A stretch of 64,000 bases of DNA from Annona cherimola (lineage: Eukaryota > Streptophyta > Magnoliopsida > Magnoliales > Annonaceae): contig CM059971.1 of the NCBI GenBank assembly GCA_030490835.1, positions 53,616,012-53,680,011 of the forward strand, in the 5' to 3' direction. The notes below the pieces were generated by a model that saw nothing but the letters and a program-made list of their open reading frames with translations, ran no database searches and had not been told where the DNA came from. Below are positions 1 to 11,083 of the stretch, piece by piece. Position numbers and translations under genes: made by a program. Within the stretch, counting starts at the first letter, position 1. Each line of letters starts with the position of its first letter.

Positions 1-668
1 GCGTGAACCCCTAGGAACTATATATAGAGTCCTCTTTACGCAGCTTACGCACTGGAATATTCGCGTACGTATACGTATTGGCGCCTAGGCGCTAACTCTC
101 TGTGCGTTGAGTAATTTGGACACATTCTGAAAACCCTAGGAATTTTTGCACTGGCGCCTAGGCGCCAACTCCCTGGACATTCCTGGCTTGGAGCTTCTCC
201 TTTACATCTTGTGGTTTATCATGCTTGGCGCCTGGGCGCCAACTCTCTGGAGTATTTCCTGACTTGTGTCTTAGACATCGTCTCAACTTGGGTTGCATGT
301 ATATGAAGTGGCGCCTAGGCGCCAACTCTCTGAAAGCCATGCTGTCAACTGTGTGTGCTGAAAATGGTCAAGGCACGTAGGGTGGCACCTAGGCGCCATC
401 CCTCTGCCTCTGGTTGCCTCAGCTTGCATTCAACTCGTCTGCTCTGCCTTCACACATCCCGTCATTCCTGCAAAAGATGGAAAACTAAGTAAATGAACTA
501 AAAATGCCTAAATAAAGCTAAAAATATCTAAAAACCAAATAATACTCCTAAAATGCAAAGCGAGTGACATTAAGCTAAATGGATGCAAACTAAGCCTAAT
601 CCCTCGAACTAACGCACAAATCAAGTCTGAAATGGGCCATGATAACTCGTAAAAATACGAGTTATCAA
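1..668 (-). mobile_element. Athila-type LTR, truncated by the window edge
   Basis: This segment is collinear, in the same orientation, with the two LTRs of the Athila-type element at 2685-31670. Shared parts are the GGCGCC palindromes, the AAAATGCAAAGCGAGTGA stretch, and the terminal hairpin in which TGATAACTCG at 643 pairs with CGAGTTATCA ending at 668. Position 668 is the 5' end of the LTR on the minus strand. No polypurine tract follows it, so this is a 5' LTR or a solo LTR. A minus-strand TATA-like run lies at 19-27, so the part in the window is mostly U3. The rest lies to the left of the window. Confidence 0.75.
80..397. repeat. Array of five GGCGCC palindromes, period about 74 bp
   Basis: Copies of GGCGCCTAGGCGCC or one-base variants start at 80, 153, 227, 310 and 384. 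Most are followed by AACTCTCTG or AACTCCCTGG, so the repeat unit is larger than the palindrome. They lie upstream of the minus-strand TATA box, where enhancer repeats of an LTR would sit. That role is inference. Confidence 0.8.
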
Positions 669-2165
669 ATACACACAATTGTCATCCAAAAAGGTAGTTT
701 TTCCCATATACATAAAAAAAAATTCAAGGCCAAAACTCAATCTAACCAATTCATTATGGACATGATTAAGGCATTTTCTTCATGATTAGCCTCTCTTTTG
801 AAAGTATAATAATTGTTTACCCCCATTGAACCTGGACTTAAATTTTTTCTAAACCTCGATTCCCACCTAGTTTAACCAACTTTGACATTGAGTTTTGAGC
901 TGAAAAGTAAAATGGGAAGGCGCCACTTCACCAACGTGCTGAAAAGTCCGAAAGGGTTTTGGGGATCACAAGGTAGAATCGCTTCTAGGGAGTTGGCGCC
1001 TAGGCGCCATGGCATGGTCATACAGGTGTTCCAGGAGGATTTTTCAAGCCGCAAATCATCTAGAGAGTTGGCTCCTAGACGCCATTTCCCCACCTTCAAG
1101 TAAGTTACAAACACACTCAATCAACAAGCTTCCAGCAAGTTGGCACCTAGGCGCCGAACAGGTGGTGCCTTGGCGCCAATACGCAGACCTGCGTACGATT
1201 GCGAGCGGCTGACTTGTTTCAAGGGGTGTATAAATACCCTATTAGGGTTCCGAAGGAGAGGGGAGATTTTTGGAGGCCGTTTTTCAAAGAGAGAAAGAGA
1301 GATAGAGAGAGGTCAAGAGCACAGGCGAGAGGAGAACTGACGAGTTGCGTGGGGCGACCGACACATTATCGAAGCTCTAAACCAATAAGCTTTTCTTTTC
1401 TTTGCTTTTATTGTCTTATTTAAGATGTGATGTTATGTTAATTCTCTGTTGGACTTGAACATCTTGGGCTAAACCCTTAATCTAGGGTTTAGGATGTAGC
1501 ATGCGTACAATGTAGTGTGGTGTGGATGTTAATGTATTTATGATGGATATTGTTGTTAATTTAATATCTTGTGATTTTAATGCTTGCTTTGTACATTGGC
1601 CCGTACTTTAGCATAATTCCATATATTAGGTGATGAAACCGAGAGGTGGAAACCTAATATACGATAATCAAGATATTAAACCTGGAAATCTAAGACCATG
1701 AGAATAGGCATGATGACCTTGAGGAATTGCATGAACAAACCACAGAACTTAATAAATTCTAATTAACTTAATCCCATGAGAATAGGTGGCTAAGAAGATT
1801 AGAGTACGCCTTGTAGGTTTCGAGAGAAGGTGCAAGGATAAATTAGGGATTGTTCTCCTTTAACAAACAATATCCAAATTAAATAATTATACCACTACCC
1901 GTTACAAAAGACGCATGTGAAATTCTAGACCCTAGATACTCACACTCTTGTTTTCTCAAATCATTCTAATTTCTATTTTATTTTCTCTTTCCAATCTCCT
2001 ATGTCTTTTCTATTTAATTTACTACATCCTTTTTCAACTTTTCTGATCCATTTAATCCGACAAGAAAAGTGTTTAAAAGTAGAATTTTTAGTCCCGAATT
2101 CCTTGTGGATCGATATTTTATGTACTACAATCTACAACCCGTGCACTTGCGGTGAGATTGCGAAC
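669..2165 (+). mobile_element. LTR-like segment, plus strand, boundaries approximate
   Basis: Three features give this LTR-like character. GGCGCC palindromes start at 995, 1070 and 1142, with another at 1166. A TATA box lies at 1228-1236 and is followed by a purine-rich leader. The right end, about 2090-2165, resembles the 3' end of Athila-type LTRs, with CCTTGTGGATCGA and CCCGTGCACTTGCGG. I could not fix the left end and found no target duplication. The stretch 669-900 shows nothing recognisable. Short ORFs here are not conserved and are not called. Confidence 0.5.
1228..1236 (+). promoter_or_regulatory. TATA box of the plus-strand LTR
   Basis: GTATAAATA sits about 75 bp downstream of the last large GGCGCC palindrome and just upstream of a GA-rich leader. 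This is the same order as in the Athila-type LTRs of the window. Confidence 0.6.
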
Positions 2166-2684
2166 AGTAAACCATTCGTATAAACCATTCATGTAAACCA
2201 TTCTTGTAAACCATTCATGTAAACCTTTTCAATCTCAATTTCTGGGCATTTCATAAATCATGGATATGCAAATGCATTGATTCCATTCGATAGATGACAC
2301 TTATAAAGTGATCATCCAACCATAACATAATCCTTCACGTGAGGGTATGCTAGCCAGGTAAATATCTTTTCATGACATGATCCTTTCCATCTATGACATC
2401 GGATCTTTCGACTTGGCAACGTCAAGGGCGGACCTCGTGTCCTGCTTCTGCCTTCACTCGCTTACCTGACTTCCATTCCATGCATTACTCTCATTCACTC
2501 CGGTATTATATACCTCATTCACATGGAAACATGTCATTCTCACGTAGAGAAGTATTTGCATAATTCTTTTGAGCATCATTTCAATATGAAAACATTTAAC
2601 TCAAGGAAACATTTGCATAATCATTGTAAACACATAAGCGGTAAACAAATTATTCTATGGAAACATAGAGATAGGATGTTAAAG
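2166..2684 (-). mobile_element. Long LTR H1, left segment
   Basis: This matches, in reverse orientation, the late part of the long LTRs, for example 20400-20830: the TAAACCATTC repeats, the run CATTCGATAGA and the ATTATATACCTC region. It is cut at 2684 by the Athila-type element and resumes at 31676. The left end of H1 is lost at the junction with the LTR-like segment at 669-2165. Confidence 0.7.
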
Positions 2685-3947
2685 TGACGAGCTGCGTATA
2701 TGTCTATTAAAATGCTTGCCTTTAACGCAAGTATACGTGCCGAATCAACTAATAAAGAGTGAGTAGAGCATCATTTACACGAGGAATTGTCTAATTGGAA
2801 TTATTAATCAGTTTAATTGCTTTTGGTGAGTAGAAAATTCTAGGTTTGGAATTTAAAACTAGAACTAACAAACACAATAAGAAATCAGAATAGAGTCCAC
2901 GGAATATCTGGATTACTGAAAATGGGTTTATCAATTGGGGATGACAGATGGATAGCTTGGAATCCTTGAATATAAACTATATTGCATTGGTTCTTTTTCA
3001 TTAGATTGTGCATGAATTTACTAGTCCAAGTTCAATAATTTTTATATATGTCTTCCAACATATATAAAGCTAATTACATCCTATTCAATTGCTATGTTCT
3101 CATGCCATTAAATAAAGTGGAATTAATAAGTTCATAACCTGTTCATTGACTACACAGGGTTTAACGATATATTCTTATCCATTAAACAACTCCCCTTAAA
3201 AAGAGAAAACCTATGCCCTACACATGGATATAGCAGAGATTTTCCTTTTCTAAGGATTAATCAAGCAATTAAATCATCTTACAAGATAGCTAATCTTGTA
3301 AAAATTATTAAACCACATGTGCAAGGGTAAATCACATACACAATCATATAGAAAATTCAAATATTCATTCCCGAATTTCAAAGAACCAATACAATATAGT
3401 TAGATATCAATTCATCCTAACTATCCATCTAAATGAAGTTTAGTTCACAGACATGATATATAAAAATCCTTTACATCTATTATAAAAGTATCCAGAGAAA
3501 AAGAGAAAGAAAAGTAGAAAGATAAAGAGGAAACTGGTTTTCTGGTGGTTTCCACCAACGGGGTTGAATCTTCTCTACAATCCTCGTTTCGAACGAATTT
3601 TCTTCCTTCTCTCCTGTCTATTCCATCTCCGGGCTCTCTCTCGCGTGCAAACCCCTAGGTTTCTATTTATAAGTGTCAATTTGCGCAACACACGTACAGA
3701 AATTCGTGCGTACGGATGTGTAGTGGTGCCTAGGCGCCAACTCTCTGTGTGCTGGGTAACTTAGAAACCTATCTGAATGCCCTAGGAATTCATGCCTTGG
3801 CGCCTAGGCGCCAACTCCCTGGTAGCTACTGGTTGCTGGATGTGCTGGAGTTCTTGCAAAGGCATGTAGGGTGGCGCCTGGGCGCCATCGCACTGCTCAT
3901 TGACTTGGTTTTGTTCTACATTCCACTCACGCGCATGCCTTTATATT
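2685..3947 (-). mobile_element. Athila 3' LTR, main part
   Basis: This is collinear with 28363-31460 once the SIRE-type LTR there is removed. It contains the minus-strand TATA region near 3660-3670 and palindromes at about 3725, 3798 and 3872. The LTR is interrupted after 3947 by the element at 3948-15998 and finishes at 16004-16215. The total is about 1475 bp. Confidence 0.88.
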
Positions 3948-4654
3948 TGTGAAACCCCAACCTATGTAGGACTTAATGGTATGCATTGAACATATATATT
4001 TGATTTATATGTGATTTAAATGAATTTTGAATCATTTATGGATGATTTTATGATTTAATGATATTTTGCAATTAGGGTTTAATTAAGAATGGTGATTAAA
4101 AATTTAATCATCGGAGCCCAAAGTGAGTCATCATGACCCGAGGGGCTTAACAAGGATTGAAAGGTGAAAATGTGTCATGAATAATCATGTTAATTATCAT
4201 GATTTAATTTATGGAGATTAAAGTGTAATTATGAAATTAAGATGAAAAATGATAGAAAGATCATAACTTGGCGCCTACAAGGCGGATTTCGATGAAATTT
4301 GAAAGGTAAGCTTACGACAGTGGGCCCAATCTTATGAATGAATTGGATTAAGGGAGTCATGATGAGATTAGGGTGATAAAGAATTATTTTTATCCCAAAT
4401 CCAAAAGATAAATTCAAGTGGTCATAACTTGAGTTAGAAACGTCGGTTTGCGATGAAATTTGAAACGATGGAACAAAATTATGAAATCCATGAGATGAAT
4501 GGAATGATTTAAGCTAATTATCATGAGAAGTTGCTTTCTTGGAGAGCAAGTAAGAGATTACTTAAGAGCTAAGAAAAAGGGCAATTTAGGAAAGGTGAAA
4601 ATAAAATTTACAAAAATGCCCTAGGGGGTTACTTAAGCACCAAGGAAATTAGCA

Positions 4655-4660
4655 TATAAA
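4655..4660 (+). promoter_or_regulatory. TATA box of the long 5' LTR
   Basis: TATAAA lies 220 bp upstream of the first donor site. The 3' LTR has TATGAAA at the corresponding place near 11748, so that copy may be weaker. Confidence 0.55.
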
Positions 4661-5911
4661 AAGAAAACAAAAGGGGAGAGCAAGCTGCTGCACGTCCCAG
4701 CAGGGGGGAGAAGGAGAGAGAGAAGAGAGGAAAAAGGGAGAAAAAAAAGGGATTTTCTCCAAAGGCGACAGCTAGGGCACGTCCAACCCAGCAAGGAAGA
4801 GGAGAAAAGAGGAGGAAAAGAAGAAGGAAAAAGGGAAGGTGAAGCTCGGGAAGCTTGGGGCAAAGAATCGACAAAATCGGGTAAGTACCCGTTGAGTTAA
4901 GCCTTCCAACTTCCAAGTTTTCTTCTTGATATTGGAATCATGGTTTTAAATCATAATAAATCTCTAAATAAAGATTAATAACATTCTAGAATTAAGTACT
5001 GATTGAGGGTCTTGCATATGTATTGAAAAGAGATGCAAATATGGGAGAAAAACCTAGAAGAAATGAGGCAGAAATATAAAATATGGAATAAATAGTTAAT
5101 GAATTATTTTTAGCATGAAAATTTGTGAGAAGACTCATTATGTGGTCATTAAGTAACTACCCAATTTTCAACATAAAAATATAAGCACGTTGGAAATTAA
5201 AACTCCGGGAAAATCAACCTGGACAGGATTGAATGGGTGGCAGGATCAGCTGCACCAAATGATTTTTAATAATTTTTATACAAGAAATTTTGAGATAAAA
5301 TTTTTACAGGATATATAAGACATATTTAGGATCACACTACCGAAATAAAAATTATGTTTTTATTGGTATAAATATACCCAATAATTTACGTGATTAAGGA
5401 TGTCTGAAAAGGAATACTGCTATCTAGCAGAGTAAAAATACAAAAATAAATATAAATACTAAATATTTCATATGGAAATATTTATTTTGGTTACTTAATG
5501 TAGTTTTTAAGGCATTATAGTAATTTTAGATCAAAACTAATTGATTTGATATTAATTCAAGATTTTGAGAATTCGGTGTGTCTGAATTCGGCAATATGGA
5601 CAGCTTAAGGAATAAATCAAGATAAATGTTAAATTCCAGGTTTTTGTGATGTAATTTGATTTATAATGGGATATAAACAAGTTATTATGAGGTTTTAACT
5701 TATTATAAGTAAACAAGATTACCCTAAATACGATTTTTTGAAGATATGCAAAGGGATGTCCAAAGAGGGGTGCAAAGGGTACCCAAGATGTATATGGAAG
5801 TTGCTGTTTTGGAAGCAACCAATATATGCATTTATGTAGATTGAAAAACCTAAGGAATATAAGTATTTGAAGATGATGAGAATAAATAAAATATTATTTT
5901 CATTTATCTAG

Positions 5912-5959
5912 GCAAAGGCAAGGAGAAGAACGGAAGGAAAGGGATTATGGTGATCTCAG
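5912..5959 (+). other. Candidate 48-nt internal exon in the 5' LTR
   Basis: It is preceded by TTTCATTTATCTAG, a pyrimidine-rich acceptor, and followed by GTAAGC, a good donor. The exon is purine-rich (GGCAAGGAGAAGAA). Equivalent AG-exon-GT units occur in the other long LTRs. Splicing itself is inferred. Confidence 0.5.
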
Positions 5960-7104
5960 GTAAGCAAGCAAACTTTCTAAAATGCTATTTTCTTTCTATG
6001 TGATTGTATGATTGAAATGTTTATATTTATATTTTAATTAATGGGCAAGCACAAGTTTTGAAATGATGGCTTTAATGAAAAACCACAAGTTTTGGAAAAT
6101 GACGGCTTTAATGAAAAGTCGTAAGTTTTGAAAAAAAATGGCTTTAAGGAAAAGCCTCAAGGTTTGCTTCATAAGATGCAAACAATACATTTTAAGATAA
6201 GGATTTTATCATCAGTGTTGCCGAAGATTGGCAATGCTTTATGTTAATGGAATTGAGAATTTTGCTTATGAGTAAGCAAGTTCTCTATGATAATGTTTTC
6301 AAAGAATTTCATGTTTGATGCCGATAGTTTTAAGAATTTGCTTTTAAATAAGCAAGTTCTTTATGATGTTGTTTCAAAATTATTTTATAAGAAAAAGAGA
6401 ATTTTGCCCTTTTTCACAAAGCAACAAATGTAAATAAGTTATGAATTTCTCTTATGATGTTTAATGATAAATAATCATGTTATAAAAAAAATAAAAGAAA
6501 AAGGAGATTTGATTTATGGAAAAGATTTGTTTTGCTAGGTCTTGATAATTAAATAATAATGATAATTTAGACAAAGTTCATATGTTTTGAAATGATTTTC
6601 GAAAAGTTTTGATTTCCTTTAGATAAGGAAATCTATGTTGAAAATATCTTGAAAATTGTTTATACGGATGTGTTGAAGGGGATTTATTGATGACCAACCT
6701 CCTATGTTGATTTTCTTAAAATGGTTTGGTTTCGAGTTGCTAAAGTAACATACAAAAGACCATGCAAGGCTCCTTTATGTAAAAATGACAAAATTGATAT
6801 GTGGACAAGAAATTGATTTTAAGGTGATTGAGAAGGGGTTAGCACAATTGCATAACTTTTGTAAGCAAAAGGCCCCGAAATGGAAACAAAGAAAATGCTA
6901 GCAAAAATGTATGATTTATTCTTGAAAATCTAAAAGTTTTGAAATTCTTATATTAAAAGGATTTTAAGGTGTGTTGTTTCATCTAACATTTCAAATATTT
7001 ATCAAAATATTTTACCCAAAATATTTCTAACAGAATTTAAGGAAGGTCATCCTAAAAATAGATTTTAAATGACAACTTGTTAAAGTGGGTGCGCTTGCTT
7101 ACAA

Positions 7105-7290
7105 GTTGACACGGACTGCGGTCTGTGATGTGTTTGTGAAAATAATTTTTAAAGATATAGACTTCCGTCTAAGATTTTTGTGAGTATGGATGCAGGCTGC
7201 GGTCTGTGATCCCGGTTTAAAAGGACATGGGCTGCGGTCTGTGGTTCTTCAAACCAAACGGACTGCGGTCCGTCATAATAATGTACGGTG
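7105..7290 (+). repeat. Interrupted GGACTGCGGTC repeats
   Basis: Four or five degenerate copies include GGACTGCGGTCTGTG and ACGGACTGCGGTCCGT. The latter is a perfect inverted repeat around TGCG. The block recurs at about 14225-14400 and 38445-38600. A complementary form, ACAGACCTCAGTCTGTG, occurs at 53127-53250. Confidence 0.75.
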
Positions 7291-7775
7291 CACCAGTACA
7301 AGGAACAAGCAGGTTGTAGAGCATGGTTGGGATGACCAGGGCCTACTCTACATAAGGTCAATTCGCTAAGGGATGGCAGGAGTGCCAGCGGCACCCTCCC
7401 TGAGATGGGAGCAGGATAAATAAACAGCCGCCTGACTAGCGTGCTGTTAAGGATTCTCTTCCAAAAGGTAGCATGATCACTTGCTAAGTGTCACTACTGG
7501 ATGGCGAGAAATGTATTTGCAAACTTTTTCTTTTCAAAAGCCCAATGATTGAGATATGAAAGCATTTATATGAAAAATTATCCTAAATTAGATTTTTATG
7601 AGCCATTATGTATAAGTTACCCTAAAAGCAGGGTGTTTTACACAAAATGTGTAAATATTAAAAATAAAAAGAAATGGTTTTTATGCAAAAGTTTTCATGA
7701 AAAAGATTTATGACTTGTTTGCTATAAACAAGCTCCAAGATGGGATTAGGAAAAAGGGTTTATGTTGGAAAATGT

Positions 7776-8245
7776 TTTGGACATAAGAATGTCCATTTCC
7801 AAAAGGTTAATGTGGGAAAAATGGTTAGACATGAGAATGTCCATTTCCTAAATGGATTTATGTTGGAACATGTGTGGACATAAAAATGTCTGTTTATAAA
7901 AGAGTTTAAGGGATAAAAGTGTTTATGGACATATGAATGTCCATTGCCAAAAAGGATTATGGGAAATGTATTTTGGACATAAAAATTTTCATTATCAAAG
8001 TGTTTATGTGAAAAATGTTTTAGGACATATAAACGTCCGTTTCCAACAAGGTTTACATGGATAAATGTTTTAGGACGTATAACCGTCCGTTTCTAACAAG
8101 GTTTACGTGGAAAAATATTTTAGGATGTATGAACGCCAGTGCCAAAATGATTTATGTGGAAAAATATCTTTTCATGGACATGGGAATGTCCATTGCCAAA
8201 TATGGTTTTTGTCAAGATGTTTTGGGACATAAAATGTCCCCTGGC
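7776..8245 (+). repeat. Tandem GGACAT...ATGTCC hairpin repeats
   Basis: About nine units of roughly 50-60 bp, each with a short inverted repeat such as GGACATAAGAATGTCC, are separated by spacers like ATTTCCAAAAGG. Paired changes such as GGACGTATAACCGTCC keep the stem. Equivalent arrays lie at 14894-15360, 39108-39500 and, in reverse, 52575-52800. Confidence 0.75.
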
Positions 8246-8824
8246 CAAAATGATTTATGAGAAAAATATTTTAGAAAATGATTTTCAAGGAAGTCTTGCC
8301 CTAAAAGATAAAATGCTTGCTTACTGAGTTGTCACTCACGTTTTGTTTTCCCAAACTTTAGACAGGTACCGGCAAACTCAAGGAGATGAAAATCTAAGCA
8401 ATGAAGTAAGGCACGAGATAATGGCCAGGTAGGCTATAAGGAATGGAAAAGCATGAATATGCTAAGGTATGCTAATGTGTATGTAACTTAATTAGAATTT
8501 TAAGTTCTATATGATTCAATGATTGAATGTATGGATGTATGAATGTATATGTTATGATTTAGTCAAGGAGACTTTTATTGTAGAAAAGCATGATGAATGC
8601 TATGAGTGAAATAGAATTTGAAATTTTATTACAAGTGTATCGCCACTTATTTGATGAATGATGTGAGATGTAAAGATATGAACGATTATGAACGAAAAAA
8701 ATTTTGGATGAGTTCCGATTAAAATCCCGCCGCGTGATCAGGGCAACAATCTTGATCCACATTTACCAATCTATAAGATCTTGAGGTAAGGAAGTGACGT
8801 CTCGGTTTGGGGCGCCACAGAGCT

Positions 8825-8836
8825 CGGTATCAGAGC
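8825..8836 (+). promoter_or_regulatory. Primer binding site (initiator tRNA-Met type)
   Basis: CGGTATCAGAGC lies five bases after the LTR end. It differs at one base from TGGTATCAGAGC, the common plant site complementary to initiator tRNA-Met. Confidence 0.85.
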
Positions 8837-9657
8837 ATGGATTGGTAAATAAGCGTAGTAAGAAAAGATTTGATATCACAAGATGATTTTTCAGCAAGGA
8901 TTGATAGATAGATATAGAAGAAAAATGAAAAATAATGAAAGAGATAGATTGAGATTATAAGACATATACGATATGTATTGCCTTATATTGTGCGTCATTA
9001 TGACACAAGAATATGATTATTTGAGGATATATATCTAGATTGCCATATTTCATAGTATAGATGGTATATGAAGGAAAAACGATATGAGGTCAGATGAAAT
9101 AAAGAAGGAGGTAGGAAAAATTTAAGAAAGATCAAAGGATAGAAGGGAATCAGAACAGATGACGGGTTATGGAACCCTACATAGAGACCCCCCATACCTA
9201 AGGTTGACCGCACCTTACCTAATATAGCACAGGACTGTGTTAGACTTTGCATGTATAAGGTGCGATGCTGTGGCGCCATTTAGGCGGCACCTAGGCGTAT
9301 AATCTGTATGTGATCATGATAAAATGAGATCATGCAAATATAATCTGTATGTGTAAGGAAAAGCAACTTTACACCATGAAATGTGCAGGTAGAAATGAGA
9401 AAGGTAGGAAAAAGGGAGTTTTTTTTTACTCATAATGTATGATGTTTGATGTTATGAAAATATGAATGCATTTGATTTTATTCAAGTGCTAAGTGTATAT
9501 GAAAAAGGAAAGATCATTGATCTTTCTAGATTGTAAAATTTATTGTGTATGATGATTCTATGATCAGAAATGATCATATTGACTATGTGTGATATGAATG
9601 AATATTATGATAAGAAATGCTATTGACATAATTTTATATGTTGCATTCTACAACATG

Positions 9658-9990
9658 CCTATTACCTTAGTTTTGAACAAGGGAAAGGCAGTTGCCGATA
9701 TGAGTCAATAGGAAAGAAGAAAAGCTAGTAACAAATCTAAACGACCAGGACAAGTGAGTCCATGAGCTCGTTAACGACGGGCAACTATCAACCCTAAGTC
9801 AAAGAATTGAAGGTGCTACTGCTACAGGTAATACCTCATAGGTAGAAAGAATAGATAACTGCGGCAATAAAAAGAAGCTGTGGGATAAGCCACCTGAGGT
9901 TGGGTAGCCTAAATGATAGAAATGGTTCAAAATCTTTGGATTTTCTCCAATAGGACCAGACAAGAAGATAGGAAGAAAATAGGCCGATGT
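9658..9990 (+). pseudogene. Decayed gag start of the long-LTR family
   Basis: From the ATG near 9655 the reading frame gives a short basic stretch containing NKGKAVADMSQ, then stops. It lines up with the minus-strand start at 50851-51020, which has NKGKKVV and a shared NKSK and ATINPK/ANINP pattern. The agreement between two independent copies makes a gag N terminus plausible. Stops and frameshifts make it non-functional. The assignment to gag is inferred from position after the primer binding site. Confidence 0.4.
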
Positions 9991-10751
9991 AGGTCGCACT
10001 TCCTATAATAACGAATGATAAGGACCCTTACTAGTTTATGGAAACTGGAAAGGAAGATAAGGAAGAAAATATTTTAGATTGGTTTAGTACCGGTATTCCT
10101 AATGGATAGTCTACGATGGTAAAACCTAGTGGTAGACATTATAAGAGGAGAAAGAATGGATAACTTAGCAAAAGTGTCTTTTGCTAAGACTTGTGTTAAA
10201 TTTCATGTATGAAACTCTTTATGAGAGCAACTTTTGCTCTATATTATAAAATGAATGTATTATTGATGATATGTGAAAATGATTGCTATAGATTTTTATG
10301 AATAAATGGGTTAGCAAAGGTTTCTTTGCTAAGATGTATATGAAATTGTATGTGAGACCATTTTTACTCTTTTGCTATAGAAATGAAGATATTTATATTA
10401 TATGGATCGTATGTGAAAAAGGGAGATGATTGTCATAGATCTTTATTTGATATGATGGAATGGGTAACTGAAGACTTACCCTATGATAAGATGAGAAGTG
10501 ATGCAATTTCTCTGTTTACAAGGAAAAACAGTGTGAAATGAAATAAGTGAAAGGGCAAATGCCAATGAGAAACTTATGTGTGAACAAGGAACAGTAGAGA
10601 TGAGCAATAGGTCTAATGGACAAAGGCCAAAAATGCCACCAAGACAAAGTAGCGCAATGGAAGCGTGGTGAGCCAATGGAAGTATTGAAAAGAAAAAGGG
10701 ATGATAAGTTGGGTATTTCATATGAGCTTTACCCCTGATTTTTGAAATGTA

Positions 10752-11041
10752 GGGTGTGTTTGTTTGGGGCCAAAATATGTCAACTAAAACTTTTCAACCC
10801 AAAACTTTTCACTCTCCATAACTACTCTATTTTTTAATTATTTTTTCACATTTTTCTATACAAACTACCATACTTTTTAATCGTTTCTACACAACTACCC
10901 ATACAACTAACCTATCTATTTTAACTTTATTCTCTTTACTCCTCATCATTACCCTATTATATCACATCATTTTCTATTAATTTGACAACTTCTACCTCCA
11001 AAACGTTTCATCAAAAGTTTTACAAATAACTAAACACACCC
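10752..11041 (+). mobile_element. MITE-like insertion, about 290 bp
   Basis: The terminal inverted repeats are GGGTGTGTTTGTTTGG on the left and ATAACTAAACACACCC on the right. GTA is repeated on both sides (10749-10751 and 11042-11044). The interior is AT-rich with no ORF. The size and ends fit a non-autonomous DNA transposon; PIF/Harbinger or hAT origin cannot be decided. Confidence 0.65.
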
Positions 11042-11070
11042 GTAATAGGTTTCGGGACGAAACCTGATAT

Positions 11071-11083
11071 AAGGGGGGAGGAT
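11071..11083 (+). promoter_or_regulatory. Polypurine tract
   Basis: AAGGGGGGAGGAT directly precedes the TGTGAAACC start of the 3' LTR and would prime plus-strand synthesis. Confidence 0.85.

Larger units (their letters stand above)
3948..8819 (+). mobile_element. 5' LTR of the LARD-like element
   Basis: It starts TGTGAAACCCC and ends GGCGCCACA. A TATA box (4655-4660) is followed by a purine-rich stretch ending at a consensus donor (GT at 4881). A 48-nt candidate exon lies at 5912-5959, and a third acceptor ends at 8365. It also holds repeats of GGACTGCGGTC (about 7105-7290) and hairpin repeats (7776-8245). ORFs in the pyrimidine-rich complement near 4630-4916 are low-complexity shadows. At 4.9 kb this is far longer than the usual plant LTR. 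Confidence 0.92.
8820..11083 (+). mobile_element. Internal region of the LARD-like element
   Basis: These 2264 bp run between the LTRs and hold the primer binding site at the left, a leader with a GGCGCC-type motif near 9271-9295, a decayed gag start, a 290-bp MITE-like insertion and the polypurine tract. I see no protease, reverse transcriptase or integrase. The leader is homologous to the minus-strand leader at about 51430-51850; shared runs include CCCCCATACCT. Confidence 0.88.

Noticed and set aside
4629..4916. Long overlapping minus-strand ORFs rich in L, S, P and F (also 11656-12054 and, on the plus strand, 49631-49997)
   Set aside because: They are the pyrimidine-rich complement of the purine-rich LTR leader. 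Composition alone keeps the frames open and the reading is not conserved between LTR copies.
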